Source of the DNA: Notolepis coatsorum | Lineage: Eukaryota; Chordata; Actinopteri; Aulopiformes; Paralepididae | Reading direction: 5' to 3' | DNA length: 64,000 nt | Assembly (NCBI GenBank): GCA_963971535.1 | Contig: OZ020590.1 | Span: 155,211,734 to 155,275,733 of the forward strand | Shown here: piece by piece, positions 52,083 through 62,826 of the stretch | Position numbering within the stretch: the stretch's first letter is position 1 | Layout: each line of letters opens with the position of its first letter | Program-made: the position numbers and the translations under genes | The notes under the pieces: model-generated | Database searches by the model: none | The model's input: the letters and a program-made list of their open reading frames with translations, nothing else | What the model was told of the DNA's origin: nothing

Positions 52083-54483
52083 TGAGGTTTCTCCCACGGC
52101 GGTCGTGAGATCGTCTGTGGCAGCGTTTCACACAAAACTCACAAAAAAAAAAAAAACATCTTTTTCACCCAGAGATCCGTCTCTGTCAACAGGCACAGTC
52201 AACGGAAGTGATCCTCCTCCACACATGGCGGCGTGCCCCAGAAATGTGACATCAGTTTCCAAAGCCCTATTTAGTGGTGCGGGTCTACGCGTCTCTCTCT
52301 CTCTCGCTCTCTCTCTGCCGCAGCGCGAGAGAGAGAGAGCCGGGTCGAGATTCCGCCGAGGGCTCGCCGTGCTACTTACCGATGTAAATGTATACGGCGC
52401 AGGCCTTTCACAGAATGGTTGGAATGCCTGTCCTTCCTCCGTGTCGGTACTAGAGACAGTGGTTGCCTTGTGGAAAACAACAGTTGCTGTGTATGTTGAT
52501 ATAATACGAGAGATTATATCAACAATAATGTTAGTTTGGTGTCTTATTTCTGGATATTGTAAACAAGTCACAGTGGAACAGTGGTCATAGCGTGCTTTAG
52601 CCGGGTTTTACCTACAGGAAGTAGGCATTTTCTTTCAAACGTGGTTACTAGGGGGGGGGGGGTGTAACGATGCGACCTCACAACGATTAATTTCTATTGC
52701 GATTATTCAGGCAACGATTCAATGCATCATGAAATCTCTTCATTTGACCACGATTCGATTAGATTCGATTCGATTAATTTTCTATACATTTTCTATCAGT
52801 TAATTCCCCAAAGAAAATGTATACAAAAATGTGGCTGGGGGAACTGATTCACTAAGCATGAATGGACTATAATAGGTCAATAAAAACAATACACATATTT
52901 CCTTCACATCAGCCATGTTGGAGGAAATGTACCATACCTAACCATACCCATGGCCAGTTGTCAGAATGTTTTTTTGCAGCACATTAGCTATCCCGTCACA
53001 GTAGTACTCCTGTTGATTATTTATATGTTTTTGATCCTCTGCTCTTCCCTTCGACTCGGACTCTTGCCTCGTGCCTGCTAGATTTTGTCTGCTTCGCATA
53101 TTGATATCCTGGTATTCTGACCCCTGCCTGCCTGCATGTGAATTCTGTATTATTAAAACTCTGAACTTTGATTTAGCATTGGACTGTTTCTGTGTGTCGT
53201 GCTTTTCGGGTTCTCTCCTGATCTGAGTCTGCAGCGTTTACGACTAACGGTCACAGGCGGCCATGTTGGAAGAAAGAGAAATACACAGACCTTTATCGTC
53301 TGGGAGAAGGTGGAAGATGGAGCGGTGCTATAGCTAACTGTGTGTTTTGACTGACTAAGTAAGTAATGACTGACCTTTCCTTTTGTTAAAGTGAACTGTT
53401 CCTTTAAGTCTCCCGCCTTTTGCCACGAAGCCGTCAAATAGGTGGAGCATGTGCGGTATAGTAGCCAAACATTGATACACCTGCTAAAGACGTAGTAATG
53501 ATTTGCAGAGAACATTTCTCACATCGACGTTTAAGACTCCTGTGAAAGCCGAGATGGCAATCATAGGCACGTCTCTTCCCTCGCAAAAAAATAAGTATCC
53601 TGGTGTTTCCATCCTATTTCTCTGACCAAAATGGATGGAAATACCCGTCGGTATCGCGGTTTAAATTGGATAATACCATGGTATCATTTAAAGGGCCAGT
53701 ACAATGATGTTAATTCAGGCAGAAGAAGCTCATTGTGGAATGTTAACGTCAGCAGTGTCATTTCTTCAGCCTCACACGTGTGTATACTTTGATTTGTCAG
53801 AACACTCCTACGCAGAGCTGTCTCCTCCGCACACCGCCTGCTAAACAGCTCTGCCCGGGACAGACAACGTTTGAAGACCAAATCGAAACATCTGCGACCA
53901 AATTAGTTTGGAAGAAAAGGCGGCGGCCGTGACTTATACACGAACTGGGGTGTATACAGAGAGTGTCGCTAATGACCAAAAATTAAGCTTGTCTTAACAT
54001 TTACGCGTTGCGCCGTGATGTAGTAGTAATGACAAAAGTAAACAAAGACTATAGTTCATTGACACGGTGAATAAACAAGGCTGCGCACAGACGCCGGTGG
54101 CATTTCATTATTTAACATTTTTTCCTACTCATTTTCAGTTCTTATTTACAAAAGCTCAGTATCTCCAGAAACCTTGACTGCCGTAATTCCAGGATCACAA
54201 AGTGCCAATTGATTCTGTGTTTATAAAGTTTGTCTAATCCCCCGAGTTAAAGCAGGCGAGCCGCATGGCTCTTGGGGCTGAAGAGAGGCAGCAGGAGAGG
54301 CAGAGAACCAGGGGAAATCTCTCTCATATCCACTGGAAGTATTATAAGATTGTGGAGGGCTCGAAGGCACAGCGATAAGGTTTATATCTGTCAAAATGTG
54401 AAGTAAGTTTGGGGGGGGGGGGGTAAAATCAATGCTGGCAAGGTTTTGGAAAGGACCTTGCCCGTCTTCTACTGAGTGAACTG
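52083..54483. other. No gene recognised; small repeats only
   Basis: A CT-rich/GA-rich inverted pair lies at 52286-52341, an 11-12-base G run at 52651-52662, and 'gattcgattagattcgattcgatt'-like words at 52750-52775. A segment at 53020-53270 ends in 'attattaaaactctg' and 'gactaacggtcaca', which could be part of a degraded LTR. Frames at 51973-52590 and 52128-52571 run out of the repeat and show no domain. Confidence 0.4.
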
Positions 54484-54487
54484 TTAA

Positions 54488-55003
54488 AAGGGACAGTTCG
54501 CACAAAATCCCCCCTTACCCGGAGTGCTACAGTATTTATCCATCCAGATAGTTTCAGTGTGATTTGCCTAGTTTTGGAGACATATCATTTGGACAGATGT
54601 CTGCCATCACTCCAGTAAAATGGCGCTGAATGACACTCAGTCTGTGGCCCTGAGAGCAATATCTCTTTCCAGAAATCATGACCCGGTTACTCAAGATGAT
54701 GCACAGACCTTGTTGTGAGCAGTTTCAGGTAGGGACTATTTTTCTACCAGACTACACCTCCCCATAATAATGAATGGGGGGGGGGGGGGGGTGTACTTTG
54801 GTAGAAAACAGTTTCTACATGACACTGCTCAGAATAAGGTATGTGGATTAACAAATAACATGGTGCTTTAAGCGCCACACAAACCGAGCTCCGTCGTATT
54901 GGAGTGACGGCAGACCTCTCTGTAGCAGACTTGGCAAATCACACTATCTGGATGGATAGATCTAGTATATTATGTTTATTTTTATTTTGGGTGAACTGCC
55001 CCT
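54488..55003. mobile_element. TTAA-flanked MITE
   Basis: The ends AAGGGACAGTTCGCAC and GGTGAACTGCCCCT are inverted. TTAA precedes the left end (54484-54487) and TTAG follows the right end. The subterminal pair 'ccatccagatagtttcagtg' and 'cactatctggatgg' is also inverted. TTAA duplication with 'aaagggacagttca'-type ends is seen in Kolobok-like MITEs of fish; the assignment is tentative. It contains a poly-G tract at 54777-54791. Confidence 0.65.
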
Positions 55004-55041
55004 TTAGAATGGCTGGACATCCTATACTTGCAGCGACATAC

Positions 55042-55683
<642 letters not shown>

Positions 55684-55795
55684 ATTTACATTTAGTCATT
55701 TAGCTGATGCTTTTATCCAAAGCGACTTGCAAGTTGTGTGCAACAAGTCAGCAGGAAGGGTACTCTGGCAGCTAAGGGTCAGTAAGAGTGTTCAT
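55684..55795 (+). repeat. Dispersed repeat with TTTAGTCATTTAGCTGATG end
   Basis: It matches the reverse-oriented copy at 28600-28735 over about 95 bp, including GCTTTTATCCAAAG, 'caacaagtcagcagg' and 'gcagctaaggg'. Confidence 0.7.
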
Positions 55796-55825
55796 CAAAC
55801 AGTGTCTAACTTGAGTGCTACACTC

Positions 55826-56850
55826 TGAGTGCATAGTAGTATCATAGTAGCATAGTAGATAGTAGTATATAGACATAATAGGATAGTAGATAGTATAGAC
55901 ATAGTAGCATAGTACATAGTAGGTAGTGGTATATGTATAGGTAGTAGTATAGACATAGTAGGTAGTAGTATAGACATATTAGCATAGTAGATAGTAGTAT
56001 ATAGACATATTTGCATAATAGATAGTAGTATAGACATATTTGCATAGTAGATAATAGTATAGACATATTAGCATAGTATATAGCAGTGTAGACATAGTAG
56101 TATAGATATATGATCATAGTAAATAGTACTATAGACATACTAGCATAATATATAGTAGTATAGACTTAGTAGATAGTCGTATATAGACATAATAGGATAG
56201 TAGATAGTATAGACATAGTACCATAGTAGATAGTAATATAGACATATTTGCATAATAGATAGTAGTATAGACATATTTGCATAGTATATAGTTGTATAGA
56301 CACATATTAGCATAGTAAATAGTAGTATTGACATACTAGCATAGTAGATATTAGTATAGACATATTAGCATAGACTATGCTAATATGACTATACTACTAC
56401 AGTATATACTATGCTAGTATGTCTATACTACTATTTACTATGCTACTATCTACTATGCTGCATAGTAGATACTTAGTAGTATAGCCAAATTAGCATGGTA
56501 AATAGTAGTATAGACATACTAGCATAGTAAATAGTAGTACCTATAGACATACCAGCATAGTAGTATAGACATATTAGCATAGTAGATAGTAGTATATACA
56601 TATTTGCATACTAGATAGTAGTATAGACATAGCATAGTAAATAGTAGTATAGACATACTAGCATAGTAGATAATAGTATAGACATATTAGCATAGTAGAT
56701 AGCAGTGTAGACATATTAGCATAGTAGTATAGATATATTATCATTGTAAATAGTACTATAGACATACTAGCATAGTAGATAGTAGTATAGACATAGTAGC
56801 ATAGTAAATAGTAGTATAGACATAATAGCAAAGTACATTATAGTAAAAGA
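55826..56850 (+). repeat. AT-rich satellite array with an internal inversion
   Basis: Units of about 25-32 bp are built from 'agtagtatagacatattagcatagtagat', with many length variants. Between about 56375 and 56458 the units run in the opposite orientation ('actatgctaatatgactatact'), bounded by palindromic junctions at 56351-56397 and about 56440-56470. Frames through it are artefacts. Confidence 0.9.
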
Positions 56851-57272
56851 CAGTAAGAAGGTTAGTCTTTTTTGGATAGAAATCCTTCCAGAATGTCTCC
56901 TACTTCACTCCCCAACGACACATTCAGTCAAGAACTAGAACTATTAGAACTACCCACAGGATTCTCATCCCCATTCCAACCTGATTAACTATAACAGTTA
57001 AAGATCTCCTCCAGATGTATTTTAAACCCTAGTAGATTGAAAGGCAACGCGTATGAATATATCTTATCCACCAAATTGTTCAGTAAACTGCTGAAAATGG
57101 CTTAGCAGCATCTGGACACATTTACCCTGTAATTTTAGCAAATTGCAAATTGCAATTCCCCAACCTCCAAACCAATGCAGCAATAGTCCCTCATTGGGTA
57201 CTTACTCATTGTTTGTGCCTAAAGCAAAGTATTACCTACAGTAGTCCCTGCTCGACGGAATGACGAATGTCG
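56851..57272. other. No gene recognised
   Basis: Ordinary-looking sequence without a domain-bearing frame or transposon terminus. Confidence 0.4.
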
Positions 57273-57722
57273 CGGCTGGGTGGCACAGCGGACTAAGCGC
57301 TCGTCACCAACGCAAGAGACAGTGGTATCGAATCCGGCTGTCAGCGCTGCCTCCGGCTTGGCCGGCCGTCATACTGGCTCGATTGGCAGAGTCAGCGGGA
57401 GGGAAGCCGGCGTGGGTGGGTCCGGGTCATTGTAAACAGCGACTCCTACAGTTCGGTCGGGGCGCCTGCACAGCGAGGGAAGGATCTGGAGGGAGGTAGT
57501 GTGACCTTCCACAAGTTACACTCTCCCGGTGAGAGTCCACGCTGCCAGGTGAAAAGAAGTGGTGGGCTGGGTACTCATGTGTCGGAGGAAGCATGCGATA
57601 GTCTCCGCCCTCCCAGACCGACGGTAGGGGGTAGAGTGCGCAACGACCAGGAAGGGGATTGGGAATTGGCATAACGACTAACATTGGGAGGGGAGAAAAA
57701 TGGAAAAAGGAGGGGGGAAAAG
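57273..57722 (+). mobile_element. SINE family 1, full length
   Basis: The head is CGGCTGGGTGGCACAGCGG (box A) with box B 'ggtatcgaatccggc'. The body has 'ggccggccgtcatactggct', 'acagttcggtcggggcgcctg', 'gttacactctcccggtgag' and 'ggaggaagcatgcgatag', and the end is 'gggaggggagaaaaatgg'. With 29020-29478 this is one of the two best copies. Confidence 0.8.
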
Positions 57723-57945
57723 ATCATTCAAAAAAATAAAAATAAATAATGACGAATGTCACCACATCACACATTCAGTCACCGTCCGAAGTCTCCTTTG
57801 CAATGTGAGCCCTCTGGAGGTCCCAGAGGTAACACACGACCCATGGCTTCTGGGAAACCCTGTGGATCGTTTAGCGGAGGGTTTCTGGAGTGCAAAATAT
57901 TCCAGATGAGAGAGGAGTAGAAAGCAGCTCTTGAGGAAGAGAAGA

Positions 57946-58146
57946 GTGGTCGTCTGGTAATCTGACGTTCCCGGGTTCGATTCCAGCTCATCCTGGCAGC
58001 GCGTCCTTGAGCAAGACACTTAAATTCTAACTGCTCCCGATGAGCAGGTCGGCCCTTTGCGTGGTTGCCTTCGCCCGTGAATGTGTGAGTGAATGGGTGA
58101 ATAAGTTGTGGCATAAGAGGCATACGTTGTAAAACGCCTTGATTAT
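57946..58146 (+). mobile_element. SINE family 2
   Basis: It contains 'gtggtcgtctggtaatctga', GGGTTCGATTCC (box B), 'ccttgagcaagacactta', 'gatgagcaggtcggcc' and 'gtgaatgtgtgagtgaatgg'. The box A part is replaced by unrelated sequence at its left edge. Confidence 0.7.
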
Positions 58147-58228
58147 ATATATACAGGTAGCTACGGTATATGAATGCAGTCCATTAACCAAGACATGTCA
58201 GCTACTGTAGGTTTTGTCAGCACAACTA

Positions 58229-58440
58229 CCCCTAATGTTGGTCTAGGGAGGGTGTAGACTACCACATGTGTCCTCCGATACACGTGGCATCGACAGCCAC
58301 TTATTTTCACCTGACAGTGAGGAGTTTCTCCCCCAGATCCCCTCCCTGCTGAACAGGCACCCCAACCGACCAGTAGGAGTCGCTGTTGCAATGACCAGGA
58401 CTCATACCCCACCGGCTTCCCACCCGCAAACACCTCCTCT
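58229..58440 (-). mobile_element. SINE family 1, internal fragment, reverse
   Basis: On the minus strand it keeps 'gtgggaagccggtgggg', 'ctcctactggtcggttgggg', 'caggtgaaaataagtggct' and 'gtatcggaggacacatgtgg'. Both ends are missing. Confidence 0.65.
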
Positions 58441-58447
58441 GTGGTGG

Positions 58448-59756
58448 TAGGCGAGTGCTTAGACCTCTACACTACCCAGCCTCTCCTAGTGCTTAGACCT
58501 CTACACTACCCAGCCTCTCCAGTGTTTAGACCTCTACACTACCCAGCCACTCCTAGTTTAGACCTCTACACTACCCAGCCTCTCCAGTGTTTAGACCTCT
58601 ACACTACCCAGCCACTCCTAGAGTTTAGACCTCTACACTACCCAGCCTCTCCAGTGTTTAGACCTCTACACTATCCAGCCACTCCTAGTGTTTAGACCTC
58701 TACACTACCTAGCCACTCCTAGTGCTTAGACCTCTACACTACCCAGTCACTCCCTAGTGCTTAGACCTCTACACTACCCAGCCACTCCTAGTTTAGACCT
58801 CTACACTACCCAGCCTCTCCAGTGTTTAGACCTCTACACTACCCAGCCACTCCTAGAGTTTAGACCTCTACACTACCCAGCCTCTCCAGTGTTTAGACCT
58901 CTACACTATCCAGCCACTCCTAGTGTTTAGACCTCTACACTACCTAGCCACTCCTAGTGCTTAGACCTCTACACTACCCAGTCACTCCCTAGTGCTTAGA
59001 CCTCTACACTACCCAGTCACTCCCTAGTGCTTAGACCTCTACACTACCCAGCCGCTCCAGTGTTTAGACCTCTACACTACCCAGCCGCTCCAGTGGTTAG
59101 ACCTCTACACTACCCAGCCACTCCTAGTGCTTAGACCTCTACACTACCCAGTCACTCCCTAGTGCTTAGACCTCTACACTACCCAGCCGCTCCTAGTGTT
59201 TAGACCTCTACACTACCCAGCCGCTCCTAGTGTTTAGACCTCTACACTACCCAGCCTCTCCAGTGCTTAGACCTCTACACTACCCAGCCTCTCCAGTGTT
59301 TAGACCTCTACACTACACAGCCTCTCCAGTGCTTAGACCTCTACACTACCCAGCCTCTCCAGTGATTAGACCTCTACACTACCCAGCCTCTCCAGTGATT
59401 AGACCTCTACACTACCCAGCCGCTCCTAGTGCTTAGACCTCTACACTACCCAGCCTCTCCAGTGATTAGACCTCTACACTACCCAGCCGCTCCTAGTGCT
59501 TAGACCTCTACACTACCCAGCCTCTCCAGTGTTTAGACCTCTACACTACCCAGCCGCTCCAGTGTTTAGACCTCTACACTACCCAGCCGCTCCAGTGGTT
59601 AGACCTCTACACTACCCAGCCTCTCCAGTGATTAGACCTCTACACTACCCAGCCTCTCCAGTGTTTAGACCTCTACACTACCCAGCCGCTCCTAGTGCTT
59701 AGACCTCTACACTACCCAGCCACTCTAGTGCTTAGACCTCTACACTACCCAGCCAC
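58448..59756 (+). repeat. Minisatellite of about 31 bp, about 40 units
   Basis: Every unit has 'tagacctctacactacccag', followed by 'cctctccagtg', 'ccactcctagtg', 'ccgctccagtg' or 'tcactccctagtg' variants, so unit length varies between about 29 and 33 bp. A block of six to seven units near 58540-58720 reappears in the same variant order at about 58790-58960, a higher-order duplication. Confidence 0.95.
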
Positions 59757-59977
59757 CAACTGGAAGATGGCTGGGATTCTGTTGTCCACATAGCCTTTTA
59801 ATGCATTCTGCCACATTTACACTCACTACATCCACTGTGATTGTTATATTGTAAAGGAGAGCTATTTCATTGTTGTTCATGCTGCTATTTTTATGTATTT
59901 TTCATGTCTATTTTGGCGTATTTTCTGCTGTGAAGCACTTTGGGATGCAATTCTTGTATGAAAGGTGATACAAAAGT

Positions 59978-60149
<172 letters not shown>

Positions 60150-60275
60150 CATATCTGCCAAAAGTGCCTGTGACCAAGGTACTGAATCCCCAAAACTGTC
60201 CCATGCAGGGCCACTGCACTATATTGTGTGTTGGATACAAGGAATTCTGCCCCCCTGTCCTTCTCTGAAGCACTG

Positions 60276-60400
<125 letters not shown>

Positions 60401-60401
60401 G

Positions 60402-60562
60402 TGTGTGTCTGAGGAATATGTGAAAAGACCCATTTCATTTACCTCGTAAAAAATTAACCATAACCTTCATCGAGTTAGAGAAAGCAGCAGAATGACATTC
60501 GAAACATAAAGCGCCTTCACCGTTCCTGTCACTTCCTGTGAGAAATGGGTCACCTTGGGGTT
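60402..60562 (+). repeat. Direct duplication, copy 1
   Basis: 'gtctgaggaatatg', 'catttcatttacctcgtaa', 'aaccttcatcgagttagaga' and 'gttcctgtcacttcctgtga' are repeated in the same order at 60877-61036. The intervening 315 bp are different. Confidence 0.85.
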
Positions 60563-60876
60563 CTTGTGGAGACGAAGCATTAGTCTTCTCGGACACAGTG
60601 ATACGAGATAACCCCATATTTAAAAACTGTCCAATCGTGAGTCAGTGTGGTAGGGAACATTCCGGATTGCAGGGTGATGGGAAAGGGCTGATACGGTATC
60701 AACTAAAACTGTAACTTTCAATTGACATTCTCAAATATTTCAGAGTTCACTGTGGGAGACATTGCTCTACCTATTTTATATAATTAGTCATTAACCCTGA
60801 CGAACAACCCCACATTACAATAACACAGACAAACAACCCCACATTACGATAACACATTACAATAACACCGACAGTG

Positions 60877-61036
60877 TGTGTGTGTCTGAGGAATATGGGA
60901 AAAAAGACACATTTCATTTACCTCGTAATTTAACGATAACCTTCATCGAGTTAGAGAAAGCAACAGAACGACATTCAAAACATAAACATGCGGCTTCACC
61001 GTTCCTGTCACTTCCTGTGAGAAATGGGTCACCTTG
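60877..61036 (+). repeat. Direct duplication, copy 2
   Basis: Second copy of 60402-60562 with scattered substitutions and small indels, again preceded by a short GT run (60872-60886), as if the microsatellite edge was part of the duplicated unit. Confidence 0.85.
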
Positions 61037-61052
61037 TGTTTTTTTCTTTTAC

Positions 61053-61124
61053 GATAACACAGAGAAACAACTCTACATTAGATAACACAGAGAAACAACT
61101 CCACATTAGATAACACAGAGAAAC
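61053..61124 (+). repeat. 28-bp tandem repeat, 2.6 units
   Basis: GATAACACAGAGAAACAACT starts at 61053, 61081 and 61109. Related 'ataacacagacaaacaaccc' words occur at 60822-60870. Confidence 0.85.
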
Positions 61125-61415
61125 GTTAGGTTATGACTATAACCAAGTTCTGTTAGTTAGGGGCGATGCTTGGCATCGCTACTGCACTATCTCGCGTACG
61201 TGCACGCGTACTGAATAAACCACAAATGTACCTCTAATACCAGTATTAGTCTGACCACACCCCTCATCAGCTTACCTTCATAAGCAGGTGTGTGGTCACC
61301 TGCTCTCCTCCTTCCCAAGCTTTCACCACAAGGTGAGGACAAGGGCTGCAGCGGCCGTCCGATGCCAAGCATCGCCCCTAACTAACAGAACTTGGTTATA
61401 GTCATAACCTAACGT
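61123..61415. repeat. Perfect 56-bp inverted repeat
   Basis: 61123-61178 (ACGTTAGGTTATGACTATAA .. TGGCATCG) is the exact reverse complement of 61360-61415, with 181 bp between. Each arm also contains small hairpins (GGTTAT..ATAACC; CGATGC..GCATCG). A partial third copy of the inner end ('cttggcatcgctactgcac') follows at 61434-61454. This looks like a DNA-transposon terminal structure or a foldback element. No transposase was found. Confidence 0.85.
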
Positions 61416-61948
61416 TCTGTATCGTTAGTGGCTTAGCTTGGCATCGCTACTGCACAAGGGAGGCCAAGCGGAGCCACTTGGCTGACAAATACACCCCGCT
61501 GACAGCCCCCCAAAACCATCAGAACAGGGAGGGCCGAGCCCCCCCGACCCCCCCTAATGGAGGGTAGCCCCCCTATTAGGGACGTCACGGGAGGGCGACG
61601 GACCCGACCGTGCGAAGAGGCACTCAAGCAACTCAACGCACAGGGTGAGCAGACCGTGGCTTGACCCCACGACTACACACACGCACAACCCGCATGCCAC
61701 CCGGGAACGAACGGAGGAACAACCTCGTTACTGCCCCCAGAATCACGGGGTCAAGGGCAAACCCAACCCCGTGGCAAGGCCGTAGCAGCGGAGCACGAAG
61801 GAAGACCCAGACCCACCAAAAGGACTGGACTCCCTAGAATGGGGGCCCGGAGAAGTCCATGATGCCAGCATCAAGACCCCACCAGGTGGGCACGTAGTGC
61901 CCCGCCCCCCACATCGCCAGCGTATTCGGACAAAGGCCCCTCAGTTAC
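61416..61948. other. No gene recognised; GC-rich
   Basis: C- and G-rich sequence. Frames at 61433-61636 and 61871-62362 on the minus strand show no domain. Confidence 0.4.
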
Positions 61949-62047
61949 TGCACCTGGTATTCCCAGGCGGAACCAACCAGGCCAGAACCTGCCCAGCTTC
62001 CGAGATCGGACGAGATCGGGCGTGTTCAGGTCGGTATGGCCGTAAGC
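61949..62047 (-). pseudogene. 5S rRNA-like sequence, internally deleted
   Basis: On the minus strand it begins GCTTACGGCCATACCGACCT, continues CGCCCGATCTCGTCCGATCT with CGGAAGC, and ends CGCCTGGGAATACCAGGTGC. It is a close match to the vertebrate 5S rRNA ends and centre as I know them. About 16-18 nt are missing after GGCCTGGTT, which removes most of the box C promoter segment, and the box A part is altered (CTGGGCAGG). So it is a pseudogene or 5S-derived repeat, not an active gene. A 13-nt 5S-head scrap is also at 62114-62126. Confidence 0.75.
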
Positions 62048-62717
62048 CGAGCGGGCCCCGTCCCCCCAATAGTACACCGCCTGGCACACTGACCCTGCAG
62101 AATAGGCAGTCAGCATGGCCGTAAGCACACAAAAAAGGTTAACCAACGGAAGCAGGCAGCGCACCGGGGAAAAACCAGGCAACAGGCTGTTAACCCTAGC
62201 CTGGAGACTGCGGACGAGACAGGCGCCAGAGGGGACAGCTGAACACAGCCGCCCCGGCGGAAGGAGCGTAAGCTGGCGGTGTTGCATGACCAAGCCTCCA
62301 TTTAACAACCCCCACCCAGAGGGGTCGAGGCAGAGAAGGCTGACACGATTGGCAGACGTCATGAACGTGCAGGGGCACCCTCAAACGGTGAACCCGGGAG
62401 TTGACACTGCTCCAACACACCAGGGAATCAACCACCTCGGTGTTACCCAATGCGGTGGTTGTTCCTATAACCCCTCAAGAAAAAACTCCAAAACACACCT
62501 GCGGGTATACACCGGCTATACCGCAGTACAAGTGTTTCAGTTTCCAAAAAGGGTTAACCCAGGCCTACGGGTCGCAAACATCACTTCGGACCGGGCCTGG
62601 CGGTACGGGAAGCACAGGGTCACCAGAGGAGGTCAAAAAACCACCCCCACAGGCCCCTCTTCGCCATGCGTGAGAGAGGAGCGAAAAATAATGGAGAACC
62701 AGCCCCTAAGCACACCG

Positions 62718-62826
62718 TACCTGGTATTCCCCGGCGGTCTCCCAACCAAGTACTAACCAGGACCAACCTGTGTAGCGGCCGAGATCCGACGAGATCGAGC
62801 GCGTACAGAATGGCATGGCTGTAAGC
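62718..62826 (-). pseudogene. 5S rRNA-like sequence, diverged 5' half
   Basis: On the minus strand it begins GCTTACAGCCATGCC, has 'gatctcgtcggatctcgg' in the centre and 'ggttagtacttggttggga' with 'gaccgcc' (box C) near the end, and finishes 'ggggaataccaggta'. Length (109 nt) is near that of 5S rRNA, but the first 40 nt and the box A region are strongly changed. The spacing from the other copy is about 770 bp, same strand. Confidence 0.7.

Noticed and set aside
51973..52590. 205-codon frame with an arginine-rich start as a host gene
   Set aside because: Its N-terminal third is translated (AGG)n repeat, and the rest has no domain, splice-site context or counterpart in the window.
57273..57345. 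tRNA genes at SINE heads
   Set aside because: Box A and box B are present but the heads are dispersed, diverged and fused to a common long body, so they are SINE promoters, not tRNA genes.
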